Notes: generated from the sequence alone by a model not told the origin. Shown: positions 32,440 through 44,299, numbered from the stretch's first letter. The stretch is 64,000 nt of DNA from Tolypeutes matacus (GCA_026826555.1 JAKSZT010054399.1:7254095-7318094), one strand, 5' to 3'. A program made the numbers and translations.

Positions 32440-33870
32440 AGTTGGGGGAAAGGATTCATGCACATGGAAAAACAAAAGCGCTGAGTTAAAAAAAAAAGTT
32501 GACTTTTTTTTTTTTTTCCCAAATAAAGAAATGCCCAGGCCATGCATAGCAAGAAAAACTTACTTTGTAAGTTAGTTTTATACGATTTTTGCAAAGTGCT
32601 AAAGCAATTTTGGGTCAGGGGACACGTATTCTAATAAAAATAAATTAATAAATTTATAATGTTCGGGCACCTATATTCAAAGGCCACCAGGCATTTTAAT
32701 AGTACATAAGTAAAAACCATTAAACATGGTTTCCACATGCTCTCTCCTATCACTCTAGGCAACCATGGCCAGGTCGAGAAGTGGTACTATGAGAAAGCTG
32801 CAGGTGCCGTATAAAACAGCGATACTGTCCACACTTTAGCTCTCTTAAAAGTAAGTACAGAATTGTACCTGGTGACAACTTTATTTTTTCACCTTTTTGC
32901 CCTACCCTTAGGAAAAGGTAATAAAATCAGTGAAATTTATATTCCCGTTCTACTTGCTTGGCATGTATTATTTGTCACATTGAGAGAGAAGCTGGGGGAA
33001 TCCCACACATGCATTGGCCTCATTTATGCTACTGGCTACATTTCTATCCATGAAGTAAGTTTGGAGTCACAAAGTCTATTAATTAAATCCTTACCCTTTC
33101 GAGGGTCAGGGAATCCTTTGAGAAGCTGATGAAAATTTATGGACTCTCTCCTCAGATTACACATTGGCAAGTAGCACATTCTCAGCCTCCCTAAAGGTCC
33201 CTGGATGTCATCCTTACACTCTGAGGCAGGTCTCTCACAGGCATTGCGTCCACACACTGCAAAGCAGTGACGACAAGAGGGAGCAAGATTTAAAGAAAAC
33301 ACCACCTCCGAACAGATTGGTAACCTCTATCACGTCAACTCTTATAACTCACCTTTCCATCAAATCTCTGATGTTTTCTTACACTTTCTAACACAAAAAC
33401 CATGCAACCATCTTTGCAGCAGAATTCCATCTCCCCCATCTTAAGCAGCCTTTAAAATGAGCCACTCTCTGTTATCACAAAAAGTGTTACTTGTTTCCTC
33501 CTTAGACATTTCAACCACAGAGTCAACAACTTGTCCCAGCTCTGTTCAGCCCCATTCTTCCCATGGTTCCAAACCAAATTCTGTGTCTGCCGCTCTGTCC
33601 TCAAAAGCAGATTGAGTTCTAGTTCCTTTCTCTATTATCGTCTCTTTTCAACAGAGCGCCAGAGTTTGTCAGCCATCATTTCATGATTCTTGTCCTCCCA
33701 GCAAATTTAATTAATTTCTGCTGTAGTAAACCTCATTTCTGAGTAAAATACCTGGATTTTAAGCATTTACTAAGTTTGCAATCTTAACAAAGTCACTGAC
33801 CTAATATGTCAAAGGATAGGATTGGACGTAAATCTCTATGGCTGCTTACATTTGAACATTTTATACTTTT
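32440..33870. other. mostly unassigned; possible L2 near 33160-33700
   Basis: A poly-T run lies at 32504-32517. The stretch 33160-33700 is C/T-rich and L2-like in texture (gatgtcatccttacactct), but I cannot assign it safely. No gene-like frame. Confidence 0.4.
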
Positions 33871-33874
33871 TAAA

Positions 33875-33875
33875 T

Positions 33876-33924
<49 letters not shown>

Positions 33925-33951
33925 ATGTGTATGTATATATGTATGTAGGTA
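33875..33951. repeat. (AT)n(GT)n(ATGT)n microsatellite
   Basis: A compound dinucleotide/tetranucleotide tract: about five AT units, then about eleven GT, then ATGT/GTAT units with interruptions. Confidence 0.95.
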
Positions 33952-33959
33952 TCACTTAG

Positions 33960-34570
33960 TCCCAGCACGTTTTCCAAGGTGCTGATATACCCTGAAGGAA
34001 ATGCAAATACTCAAACACACGTTTTTCTTTTTGGTACATATTCAAACATATAGAACCATTTTTATTCTCATCAAGGAAAGCTTGTTATATAATAAAGCAA
34101 CTAAAGGCCTCGAGCAGACGATTCATTTGTTTTTAAGTTTTCAAATATTCTAAATCAAGTTTTAAATTATTCAGAGCTTGTGGCTTCTTCATGTACACTA
34201 ATACCAGCCACATGAAAATAAGATGCAACATATGAATAGTTACACTGAGATGACATTTAAGAGGGTCTCTGGTTCTCAACACTGCCAGCTTCACTAGGCA
34301 GGGGCTCACCTGCTGTCTTCACCAGTCCATCCCCAGTGTTCCACAAAGCACTTGGCACACTGAGCATTTTATTTGTCGAGCAAATAAAAGTGTCTAATAA
34401 CTTATATAGGGTTGGCACAAAGGCCAAACGTTACTTCCGGGTGGAAGGAATTTGGAATTGAGATGGAGTGTTAGTGGATGGGAATCAGGGTGAAAAGTTA
34501 GAAAATGAGCTCCAAAAAGAATGGGTGGCTGGGAAGGGGGAAAAGATGATTAACCTGGAATTATTTTTGA
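33960..34570. other. unassigned, no gene seen
   Basis: Unique-looking sequence without recognisable element. Confidence 0.45.
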
Positions 34571-34572
34571 AG

Positions 34573-35106
34573 GTCATTGTAGCCGTTTGGTAGTTTGATG
34601 TAATTACGAATTCTAAAAATATGTATTGGATAATGCTTGTAAACTGGTCTGCTAATCTGGGCATGATTAAGTTATGATTAGGGCATTAACTGGGCCACAT
34701 CGGTAGGGTGTTGAGCCCCACCCCTTGGTGGGGTGGGAATCAAATATAAAAGGCAAGGCAACGGACAGAGGGAGCAGTTTTGATGTTGGAGTTTTGATGT
34801 TAGAGAGAAGGCCCCGGGAGAAGAGAAGCGAACCGTTTGCCTGATAGTCTACAGCTGACCTTGTGGAGGAAACAGAGGAGCTAAGCCCGGAGAGAAAGGG
34901 AGAGAGGAACCCAAGAAGCCTGAACCCTGGCAAACGTCGGCAGCTGTCTTGCTCCAACACGTGGCAATGGACTTTGGTGAGGGAAGAAACTTACGCTTTA
35001 TGGCCTGGTATCTGTGGACTTCTACCCCAAATAAATACCCTTTATAAAGACCAACCAATTTCTGGTATTTTGTATCAGCACCCCTTTGGCTGACTAATAC
35101 AATCAT
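34573..35106 (+). mobile_element. solo LTR, family B (ERVL/MaLR-like)
   Basis: LTR at 34578-35101 (524 bp), TG..CA ends. The flanking 5-mers are gtcat / atcat (one mismatch). It starts TGTAGCCGTTTGGTAGTTTG and ends GGCTGACTAATACA, with an AATAAATACCC signal about 70 bp before the end. It shares block order with 57455-58109: gattatgattagggc-type start, the ggccacatcggtagg block, ttgctccaacacgtggcaa, gacttttggtga-like and ctttatggcctggta blocks. Distinct from family A in sequence, similar in terminal grammar. Confidence 0.85.
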
Positions 35107-35219
35107 GAAACTGATAAGGGGTATGATGAGACAATGAGCAGATAATGGAAATATTTTGCATCCATTTTATTTTAAAATATATGTTTATTCGAGATATGTT
35201 TCATATCATCCTCAGTTTA

Positions 35220-35793
35220 GATTAGCACACATTTTTTTAACTTTATTTTGTACATTTAATAATTGAAAACATAAGCAATTAAAGAACTAAAAAGTAAACA
35301 CAGATGAATAAATACATTTCTCAATTAAATGTAATAGATACATGTAAATTTTTTTGTTGTTGTTTTGTCTTTTGTTTTTTTTTTGTTTTTTTTTTGTGTG
35401 TGAATCAAACAATATATTACACAATATATTTGGTTCATAGTAATGCATTCATACAGTATTTGTCCTTTTGTGTCTGGCTTGCTTCACTCAACATAATGTC
35501 CTCCAGATTCATCCATGTTGCCATATGCTTTATGACTTCATTTCTTCTTACAGCTGCATAATATTCCATCATGTGAATAGACCACAGTTTGTTTATCCAT
35601 TCATCTGTTGATGGACACCTGGGTTGTTTCCAGCTTTTGGCAATGGTGAATAATGTGGCTATGAACATCGGTGTGCAGATGTCTGTTCGTGTCACTGCTC
35701 TCAGTTCTTCTGGGTATATACCCAGTAGTGGTATTGCAGGGTCACGTGGCAAGTCTATATTCACCTTCTTCAGGAATGATTAGCACACATTTT
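35220..35793 (-). mobile_element. young L1 3' end with 16-bp TSD
   Basis: L1 insert at 35236-35777 on the minus strand, 5'-truncated to about 540 bp. It is flanked by gattagcacacatttt on both sides (35220-35235, 35778-35793), exact over 16 bp. It encodes the ORF2 C-terminus in a clean 109-codon frame (35435-35764): a [14 protein letters not shown] segment, then the YYAAVRRNEV segment near the end. A short 3' UTR and T-rich edge follow, with an expanded T/G tract at 35349-35402. High similarity to 9489-9762 indicates a recently active subfamily. Confidence 0.9.
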
Positions 35794-36028
35794 ACTGAAT
35801 GAAATGAATCTTTGACTGATGGAGACTTGTGTATTTTTAAACATCCATAGAACCTTAAGGCTGAGATGTTAGCTGAAGCCACTGAGCAAACACTGCACGC
35901 TGAGCAAAACTGATCTTGTATGTCTGTAAGGCCCACAAATTTAACATCTCCCCTCATCTTCAAATCTCATTTTCTCTGTGAAATTTATCAATATTAATCC
36001 ACAGTTGAAGATTTTCAACTTCAACTGA

Positions 36029-36545
36029 CATTCCTATTTCAGTTAGGAATGTATTGGGCTGCAGGTATTGAAAGACCTAACTTAAACAATACAAACAGAC
36101 GTCCAGAGGTAGATATTGCTGGCACTGATGCAAGTGTGCAGTGATACCATCAGGTGCCCACGCTTCTTACCACCTTCCACTCTATCACCTGTGTTTGTTG
36201 GCCTCCGTCCTCATGGCTGCAAGATGGCTGCTGTAGCTCCAGTCATTATATTTACATTCAAGGTGGGGCAAAATATGTGTGTGTGTGGGTGTGGTTGGGT
36301 GGCTGGGTAGGCAGGAAGTATGGGAGAAGGCCATGCCAGCTGCTTCATAAGCATATACTGAAACTTTCCTAGAGCCTGAGCAGACTCTCATGTATATCTC
36401 ATTGGCCAGATGGTTTTACATGGTTCTCCTTAGATGGGAAAAAGGGTGAGAAAGTAAGCATCTCTCCTAGGACTGGCTGCACTGCTGCTCTGAACAACAT
36501 TTGGGTTCAGCTGACAAAGAAGCAGCAGAGAATGGATATAAGAAG
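36029..36545 (+). repeat. ancient interspersed repeat, class not assigned
   Basis: Contains aacttaaacaatacaaacag, a gctgcaagatggctgctgta block, catctcattggccagatggt and agcagcagagaatggatat. Same family as 3415-3810 and 14605-15520 by shared blocks. No family name claimed. Confidence 0.45.
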
Positions 36546-36549
36546 AGCA

Positions 36550-37115
36550 ACCAATTATGTTTGCTGTGGTGACAAAAGATGATGGTGGGACTCAAGAGAT
36601 TGGAAGAAAAAACAGTAAATTTCTACTTTGGTGTTAAAAGCCCATCTTATTTTCCTATAATTGCCTTGAATAGGTGTTACTGCTTGCTTGCTTACCTCAG
36701 GAGAACATTTAGTGAATAATGACTAAAGTTATGTTTAATAATTTGAGTAACAATGAGTCAGAAGTGTCCTGTGCAATTTGTGCATATTTGAATTTTAAAT
36801 TTTATTTAAAAACATTAAATATATTTAAGTTGTATATAAACTCACTGATTTGCACATATACAGTTTTGGAATGAAATTCCTGCTTTTTTATTATGGACAA
36901 AATTGAGAATATGGCACTGTTTTATATGTAAAAGTGTTCAGGGGAAAATAAAAATTTTTTCTTACTGTACATAAGTCAGAGAAATGGGGAAGAAATGGGA
37001 ATAAGGGAAATAGAAATTGTTTAGATAGCATAGGCTGAGAAGGAGAATGAAATTTAGACTGGCACTAGCAAAAACTGCAGTGGGAGAAGAAAGAACAGAA
37101 ATGAAAAATGAGTTT
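36550..37115. other. unassigned, no gene seen
   Basis: AT-rich unique-looking sequence. Confidence 0.45.
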
Positions 37116-37119
37116 TGAA

Positions 37120-37380
37120 GCTCTTCTTATTTTTTTAATTAAACTTTTTATTATGGAAAATTTCAAGCCTCTAAAAATGTAGAGAGAATATTGCAACAAA
37201 CTTGCAAGTATCCATCACCCAGCTTCGACAGGTATCAACACATGACTAACTTTATTTCATCAACATGCTCTCCCTCACATACCCCCACCCTCATTATTTC
37301 GAAGCATATCCCAGACATCATATCATGTCATCAGTAAGTATCTGAGTAGATCTTTTTAAATTAAAAAAATATTTTAATAT
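37120..37380 (-). repeat. L1M-like 3' fragment
   Basis: ttattatggaaaatttcaag, a ccatcacccagcttcgac block and a gaagcatatcccagacatca block form an order seen in old L1-type 3' regions in reverse. A diverged copy of the same sequence is at 54440-54740. Confidence 0.45.
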
Positions 37381-37394
37381 ATAGTTATCTTTGA

Positions 37395-37665
37395 AAGCAG
37401 CCCAGAGCTGAGTTCAAATTCTAGTCCCAGCAGTAAGAGCTGTGTGGGCGTATTTATTGTCATCTGGGAACTCAGAAGCCAGTGCACATACTAAATAATT
37501 CCAGACAGGTGGATGTAATGTGGTTGGGGAAGGATAAGTCCTTCTCTACTTCACTCTGGTTTCCTCATCTACAAAGTGGGGACTATATCACTTGTCTCCT
37601 ATAGCTCTCAAGAATCAGTTAATATATGGGAAAATGCTTTGCAATGACCTGATGTGTGACTGGCT
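37395..37665 (+). repeat. MIR, long
   Basis: gctgagttcaaattctagtc, then the cctcatctacaaagtgggga block, then aagaatcagttaatatatgg follow MIR order, with an insertion-like gap between 37440 and 37550. Confidence 0.55.
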
Positions 37666-37669
37666 CTCA

Positions 37670-38555
37670 AAAAGAGAAAGTTATGATGATGATGATCTTC
37701 TTGATTGCCATCCAGCAATATCCAGCAAGATATTCCCATGGAGTCCAGCCTGCTTCATTCTCACCAAAGAAGCTTTTAAGTATGCTGGGCTGATTGTCAT
37801 ACTCTAGACGAGAGCCGGCTCAAAACTCTGTCACTACAATTTTATTCCTCCACAAGGCACCTTATTCTAGAACTCAGTGGACTTGTGGAACTGCCATAGG
37901 AGAATAAGGGTGGATTGGCCTGTCTTCCTTTCTTCTTCCCAACTTTGTGGGAAGTAACTGGCTTATACTTTCATAAGATTTTTATGTTAAAAAAAAAAAT
38001 ACTCATTTTTGCTAGAGTGATTATTTGAGGAAGTCCACTTAAAAATCTTATATTAAATTTATTTTTAAAAAATCTTTTGAGATGGAGTTTTACAGTTTCC
38101 AATTTGGCAGACACTTAATTCTAATCCAAACAAAGTGTTGCTGGCAGTCTATCAAAAAAGCGGAAAAATTCACGTCGTAGGGATGGCAACTTTTCTAGGA
38201 TTTAACGATCTTTTTCATAATATTTTAGCAGATCAACTTTTATTTATATTAAATGTAGACTTTGATCCAAACTCCATGTCATGAAGCAATAAGTAAGGAG
38301 AGAGAGAGAGAAAAAAAGCATTCAATACAGTCATTCACTTCCTTTAGGTTTGGCTAAATGCAAGGACAATCAGCTGATGCTGACACAAATAGTGCCAGTG
38401 TATGGCTGAGTAAATGTGAAGAACACAGGGCTCTTTCTGAAGGAACCGCTAACCAGTTTAGCCTTCCCTCATTCCTTAATCCTCAACTGGAACAATAAGA
38501 AGGCTGAGGATGGGCAAGCTTCAGGAATCACCTATTTTCATTTCCCCTGGCCAGT
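37670..38555. other. unassigned, no gene seen
   Basis: Unique-looking sequence, with a (GAT)n run at 37684-37697 and a (GA)n run at about 38297-38312. Confidence 0.45.
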
Positions 38556-38559
38556 TCAT

Positions 38560-38960
38560 GAAATCGTGATTGCATGTCCCTTCTCCCATTCTGGCTGGGA
38601 TCACCCCACCCACTGGCTCCTGGGTCCACCTGTGCTGTTGGCCCAGCCTAGCACGAATCTCTCCACCGGGGCCTTGCTGCCCTTTCATCCACTTCTTCTT
38701 AGCTCCCCAGACTACCAGCCTTCAACCTTTCAACCTTTCTTAAAGCCTCTTCCACTTTCCCCAGGTACCCGGTCCAAGGAATGGTGCCTCCTTCCACTGC
38801 CTTCCAGCCTCCTCCTGGTGCACTTTACTAAGGTAGAGGAGAGCTGACCTGAGCTTCCTCTCTCTTCTCTGACTTCTCTATCACCCAGACTGGCATCTGA
38901 GCTTTCTCTGACCTGGACCTTCATACAATTACATTGTCTCTTACTCTTCCCCTGTGTTCA
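38560..38960 (+). repeat. possible L2 fragment (C-rich body)
   Basis: C/T-rich texture with ccttgctgccctttcatcc, ccagcctcctcctggtgcac and catctgagctttctctgacc. The 143-codon frame 38416-38847 is biased to Leu/Pro/Ser because of this composition and shows no domain. L2 assignment is tentative. Confidence 0.35.
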
Positions 38961-39063
38961 TCTTAGTTCCTACTGGGTCCCCCAAATGCGTCGTGTACAT
39001 CAGCCTTCCTTTTCTGTGAAATCAATTTCCCTGTCCTCTCTGCATTTTCAAATTCTTTCCTCC

Positions 39064-41115
39064 TGTGCTAGTTGTCTATTGTTGCTGTAGCAAATTACCA
39101 CAAACTTATTGGCTGGAAAACAACACAAATTTATTATCTTACAGTTCTGGAGGTCAAAAGTTTGGCATGGTCTCATTGGACTAAAATCAGGGTTTGAGTA
39201 AGCTACATTTCTTTTTGGAGTCTATAGCAGAGAATCCATTTCATAATTATATGGGCTGTTAGCAGATTCGGTTCCTTGTGGTTGTAGGACTGAGATCCCT
39301 GTTTTATTGCTGGCTGTAAACTGAGAGCTATTCCCAGCTGTAGGAGGCTGCTGTACCCTTTGGCTTGTGGCTTACTTCCTCTGTCTTCAAAGCCAACAAC
39401 CATAGACTTACACATCAAGTCTTTCTGATCCACAATTTTTAAAAAACTTTATCTTTAAAGATGTTTTAGATTACAGAAAAGCTACATAAAAAAAATAGGG
39501 TATTCCCATATACCCCACCCCCTCCCCTTCTCACATTTTCCTCTATTAATAACATCTTACATTAGTGTGGTACACTTGTTACAATTGATGAACACATATC
39601 GAAGCATTGCTGCTAACCATGGTCATAGTTTACATTATGGTTTACACTTTGTACCACAAGATTTTATAGGTTTTTACAAAATATATAATGGCCTGTATCT
39701 GTCATTGCAATATCATGTGGAACAATTCCAATGCCCTAAAAAATACCCTATATTCTACCTATTCTTCCTTCCCTCTCCCCTTGGAACCTCTGGCAACCAC
39801 TATCTTTATATCAATGTTACAAGTTCTTCTGTTACTACAATAATAATAGGTCTACTTTGGTCCATGGTTGCATTCCCCCTTTATGTATGTTCATTCCTCA
39901 GTCTTGAGGATTTTGGGATGATGATGCCTGCGCTGCTTCAGATTGAGAGGGGGCTTAGATCTTATGGGGCAGATGGAAAGAACTGTACTGCTTGCAGTTG
40001 TAGGTATTCTGTTTTTTGGGATGGGCTTTGTCCATCATCATCATTTTGTTAGTTGTCCTGGGCAAGTCCGATGAACTGGAGATTAGGTGTTGGCTGCAAC
40101 TCTGATGTGATTCAGGTTGCAACCAGCATATGAACAGACCAAAGATTTAAGTCTCTGGGAGATATATTTAAATGGTAGAGTGCTAATTATAGGTTCAAAT
40201 AAAAGGGGTAGAAGAATTATATGTAGGGAAATTATAAATGAATATAACTCTGTTATATTGGGGAAATAGGTTATTATATATTCCCAGGTCATGCCCACTG
40301 ACAGGGTGCTGATTTCATGGGGTTGTGTGCCTTGCCTATAGTGTCTGGATATCTCTAGAACCCTCAGGAGCACCTGTGTTTGAGGCTTTGTTTACTGTGA
40401 CAGTTAGTGAGATCTGCCTGAGACATGCATAAGCATAACCTCTGGAATGACCTCCTGACTCACTTTGAAATCTCTTACCCATAAACACTCTTTTGTTTTT
40501 AATGTTTCTCCATTTTGGTCAAGATCTTTTTCCAAATGCATTGCTGGTTGGAGCTTGGTATTAAGCCTTTGGTGCCAAGGAGGCTTATCCCCAGGAGTCA
40601 TGTCCCACACTGTGGGGGAAGGTAGTGAGTTCATTTCCTGAGTTTGGCTTAGAGAAGGGCCACATTTGAGCAATAAGGAGGCTTTCAGGAGGTAACTCTT
40701 AGGCAATAGATATTATTAGGCTTATTAGGCTAAATTTCAATTTTAAAAGAATAAGGTTCATAAGTATAAGCATTAATATCGAGGCCTTGTTGTACTGGTC
40801 TGTTTTCTATTATTAGGCACTGCCTAAGTACTCTAGAGATTCTTGAGAAAATAGCAGGACTCCTCAGGATGGGAATTTAATGTTTTGTTGGTTATTGTGT
40901 GTGAGCCACAACTTTTAAGTACTCACGTGATTAGTTTAGGTCCATCCAGACAATCTAGGATAATCTTCCTATTTTAAAGGCAAGATAATTAGCAGCCCCA
41001 AACTTAATTTGACTTTGCAACCTTAGTTCACCTTTGCCATGTAATGCAACACATTCACAGGTTCCAAAGATTAAGGCATGGATATTTTTGAGGGGCAGTT
41101 ATTCTGCCCACCACA
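39064..41115 (-). mobile_element. MLT1-type LTR split by a LINE unit
   Basis: The two halves are 39064-39442 and 40906-41115. Left: tgtgctagttgtctattg, accacaaacttattggctgg, tattatcttacagttctgga. Right: gtccatccagacaatctagg, aacacattcacaggttccaa and the end ggcagttattctgcccacca. Together they follow the full MLT1 consensus order in reverse, TG..CA at the ends. The halves are separated by the 1463-bp unit at 39443-40905. Confidence 0.8.
39430..40918 (-). mobile_element. L1-3'UTR-like retroelement, copy 2 (older), with TSD
   Basis: Insert at 39443-40905, flanked by ccacaatttttaa / ccacaacttttaa (39430-39442, 40906-40918). In sense it shares with copies at 16878 and 51889 the CTCCTGAAAGCCTCC block, the CTAAGCCAAACTCAGG block, the CATGACTCCTGGGGATAAGCC block and the 3' end with a GGGGTATATGGGAATACCC motif. 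More diverged, without the long open frame. The 161-codon plus-strand frame 39567-40052 is antisense to it and is a chance frame. Confidence 0.75.
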
Positions 41116-41164
41116 CATACTTAAATTTTCTTCTTAAACAATTATAATACATAGTCACTGTAAA

Positions 41165-41265
41165 AAAAAAAATATATATATATATATATTTTATATAAAA
41201 ATATATAAGATATATATATATTCATAAGATTATATATTTTTATAATATATATATATAAAACATTG
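41165..41265. repeat. AT-rich low-complexity tract
   Basis: An A-run, then mixed TA dinucleotides with several self-complementary stretches. Confidence 0.9.
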
Positions 41266-41269
41266 TGAT

Positions 41270-41580
41270 TCAACCACCCAGAGACAACCAAGATTAACAA
41301 CTGTGTGTACTTTCATGCTTTTATGCATTTTCTTATTTACAAAAATAACTTCATTCTAAACATAGTCTTTTGTAAGCCTGTTTTCACTTAATATATTGAA
41401 AAGATTTTTCCATGTTATTAAAAATTCCTTTACAACATTAACTTTAGAGATGTATAATATTCTATTGTTTGAAGTACTGTAATTTGATTAGCCAATCTCT
41501 TTTCTGGTTTTCATTAATTTTTATTACTATAAAAATTGCTAAAATAAACATATATCAATCCTTTAAATATCCGTATAAGC
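41270..41580 (-). repeat. old L1 3' ORF2 fragment
   Basis: The reverse order ttttcacttaatatattgaa, tttttccatgttattaaaa, atgtataatattctattgtt and gccaatctcttttctggttt is that of the L1M ORF2 end. Confidence 0.5.
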
Positions 41581-41659
41581 CCAATTCACCTTCCCTGTCC
41601 CTTTAGTTGACAGGGACACTTCTTTATGTGAGTTTATTTGACACTCAGAGAAGTCTCTT

Positions 41660-41830
41660 ATGGACTGATTCATTCATTCATTCATTCATTCATTCATTCA
41701 TTCAATATTAATTGAATGCCCATTCTGTTCAAGGCATTCTGCTGGGCCTTAATCAGCAGACTGTATGCTTACAGTCACACAGTTATAGAACTAATCTCTA
41801 ATAATAATCAATAAACAGGTGGTGAATGAG
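41660..41830 (-). repeat. L2 3' end with (ATTC)n microsatellite
   Basis: A (CATT)n tract of about nine units (41668-41704) leads into aatgcccattctgttcaagg and cattctgctgggcctt. The tetranucleotide repeat is the expanded tail of a reversed L2 3' end. Confidence 0.65.
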
Positions 41831-42109
41831 TGAATAGCTTGAACTCTTTCTTCACCTGAGTTTATATCAAGCCTTCCTAATAATCTTTTGCTCCACTTCT
41901 CTAGAGGAAAGCATCCTTTTCCCATTCCTCAGCAGTTCCTTGGGCCCTATGTCCTCCTTCTCTGCAACCCATTTCTTTCTTTTCTTTATTTTATGCTCTT
42001 TCTCCACAGACTCTATTTTTATTTTGGTTTTTGACTATTTGCAGATCTTTCCAATCTGGTGAATAGAAAAACAACATCCATTTGATGCTGATGTAATCTT
42101 TTTTTTTTT

Positions 42110-42658
42110 AAAAATTCAAACTTTATTTCAAATAAAAAAAATAAAGTAACAGACAAAAGACAACTTAACAAGTTATGGAAACATTACTCCAAAAAAATTC
42201 TGTCCAGGCACTTTTATCTCATCAAATCTTAAAAACAAACTTAATTGTTCCTCTAGTGTTCAGAAAGATACACAGATGACCACATATTGGTTAAATGACA
42301 TGATCAAGGTCTCCTTGTTAATGACAAAAATGAAGAAGAGAAAAAATGCTTAATCATATTCATAGCTTGTAAAACTAAACCCCATATTCTTTTTTTTTTT
42401 ACCTTTAGCATTGCTATAGTACCTTTTTTTGCTACAAAATAATACAATATTATTAACTATAATTTATAAGTTAAATTAATTATATTTTCCCCATATATCA
42501 CCATATTCTTAACCCCTTGCAGTAGAACATTCCTGTATTTATATTATCAACCACAATCATCATCTACTGCCAAATCACTGTTATATATTCCCTATATTAT
42601 CCTCTAGCTGTCCTCCAACTAACATTAACCTTCCTAGATTACCCGGTTCAGCCACAAT
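42110..42658 (-). repeat. probable L1 3'-UTR fragment, long type
   Basis: T-rich left edge, then acagacaaaagacaactta, a ccccatatatcaccatattc block, aaccacaatcatcatctact and agctgtcctccaactaacat. It fits a reversed L1 3' UTR and lies directly left of the twin-primed L1. Confidence 0.4.
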
Positions 42659-42755
42659 CACAGCTTATTTCACTCAACATAATGTCCTCAAGTTTCCTCC
42701 ATTGCCATGTGTGCTTCCCCAATTCATTTCTTCTTACAGCTGAATAGTATTCCAT

Positions 42756-42823
<68 letters not shown>

Positions 42824-43240
42824 CCACATTTTGTTTATCCATTCATCAGGTGGTGGACACTTAGGTTGTTTCCATCTTTTAGCAATTGTGAATAATGCCT
42901 CTATGAACACTGATGTACAAATATCTGTTCACGTCTTAGCTTTCAGTTCTTCTGAATATATTTCTAGTAGCAGGATTGCTGGATTATATGGCAATTCTAT
43001 ATTCAGACACAAAAGGACAAATATTGCATGGTCTCACTGATATGAAATAAATACAATGAGTAGACTTATGGAGTTGGACTATGGAGTGTAGGTTGGTGGG
43101 AGACAGAATATGGGTTGAGAAGGGGGAGCTGATGCTGGATGTATGTAGAATGTTTAATAAGGTCAATTGTAAATATGTGGTAATGGATGGGGTTGATGGT
43201 AGCACATTATAATGAGTGTAACAAACACTGTTGGTTTATG
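42659..43240 (+). mobile_element. L1 3' end with 5' inversion (twin priming)
   Basis: Left part (42659-43003): ORF2 C-terminal sequence on the minus strand. Right part (43004 on): L1 3' UTR on the plus strand. The minus part begins at the L1 position GTGAAATAAGC, and the plus part starts at the directly following CAGACACAAAAGGAC. The two breakpoints therefore meet in L1 coordinates without loss, which is the signature of twin priming. A (TG)n(TA)n tract (42756-42822) has grown inside the inverted ORF2 part. The 3' end is lost at about 43240, where an LTR piece begins. Confidence 0.8.
42756..42822. repeat. (TG)n(TA)n microsatellite inside L1
   Basis: About twelve TG then about seventeen TA units, in the place where other L1 copies have a short tatatacata sequence. 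Confidence 0.95.
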
Positions 43241-43242
43241 GA

Positions 43243-43358
43243 TGTGATGTAGCACTTTCATGGCCTCAGAATGTAAGCTTTTAAACTAATGAATTCCCAT
43301 TATGAAAGCCAGCACATTTTTGTACATTGCTCCCAGCAGACTTTAGCAAATTAAAACA
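43243..43358 (+). mobile_element. family A LTR, 3' fragment
   Basis: gcactttcatggcctcagaa, tgtaagcttttaaactaatg, attcccattatgaaagccag and the end agcaaattaaaaca match the last 115 bp of the family A LTRs. 5'-truncated. Confidence 0.75.
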
Positions 43359-43364
43359 GGACCC

Positions 43365-44125
43365 TGTGTTAGGCAATGGCTTCTTAGACTTTAAACCCAA
43401 AGCTCAAGCTACAAAACTAAAAAATAGATAAGTGGGACCTTCTTAAAATTAAAAACTTTTGTGCTTCAAAGGACTTTGGCATTAATGTGAAAAGATAACC
43501 AACTCAATGGGAGAAAATATTTGGAAGCCACATATCTGATAAGGGTTTAATATCCAGAATACATAAATAAATCCTACAGCTTAACAGTAAAAAAGCAAAC
43601 AGCCCAATGAAAAAATGGGCAAAAGACTTGAACAGACATTTTTCCAAAGAGAATATACAAATGGCTCAAAAGCACATGAAAAGATGTTCAATATCATTAG
43701 CTACCAGGGAAATGCAAATCAAAACCACAATGAGATACCATTTCACACCCACTAGAATGGCTATTATAAGAAAAACAGAAAATTACAAGTGTAAGAGAAG
43801 ATATGGAGAAATAGGAACATTTCATTGCTGGCAGGAATATCAAATGGTGCAGCCACTGTGGCAGACATTTTGGCAGTTGCTCAGAAAGCTAAATGTAGAA
43901 TTACCGTATGACCCAGCAATCCCTCTACTAGGTATATACCTCAAAGAATTGAAAGCACATACTTGAACAGATATTTTCACACCAATGTTCATAGCAGTAT
44001 TATTCACAATTGCTGAATGGAAACAACTCAAGTGTCCATCAACTTGAATGGATGAATGGATAAACAAAATGTGGTATATACATACAATGGGATATTATTC
44101 AGCTTTAGAAAGAGCTGAAGTTGCA
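43365..44125 (+). pseudogene. old L1 ORF2, C-terminal third (decayed)
   Basis: The frame 43607-43966 (119 codons) is the L1 ORF2 C-terminal region: a [19 protein letters not shown] start, then [12 protein letters not shown], then a [14 protein letters not shown] segment. ORF2 encodes endonuclease and reverse transcriptase; only the region downstream of RT is left. It is followed in other frames by a gtccatcaacttgaatggat part and ends near 44125. More diverged than the copy at 35236. Confidence 0.8.
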
Positions 44126-44134
44126 ATTTTAAAT

Positions 44135-44295
44135 AGCTTCGTCAGGGGAGGCCTCATTGAGATGGTGACACATCAGCAAAGACTTGGAGAAGGAGGCTGA
44201 GAGAGGGTTTTCCATAACGTTATCTGGGAGAAGAGGGTTCCAGAAAGAGAAACTAGCCAATGCAGAAGCTCAAGGAACAGCAAATTATTTTACAG
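44135..44295 (-). repeat. L2 fragment
   Basis: aggcctcattgagatggtga, gcaaagacttggagaaggag, ggttccagaaagagaaacta follow reversed L2 order. Confidence 0.5.
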
Positions 44296-44299
44296 ACCG

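Noticed and set aside
38416..38847. 143-codon plus-strand open frame
   Set aside because: Pro/Leu/Ser bias follows C/T-rich, possibly L2 sequence. No start context, domain or exon boundary supports it.
39567..40052. 161-codon plus-strand open frame
   Set aside because: It lies antisense within the L1-3'UTR-like unit at 39443-40905 and matches no protein domain.
41165..41265. AT-rich palindromic tract as a possible replication or matrix-attachment site
   Set aside because: Composition alone explains the self-complementarity, and there is no independent evidence.
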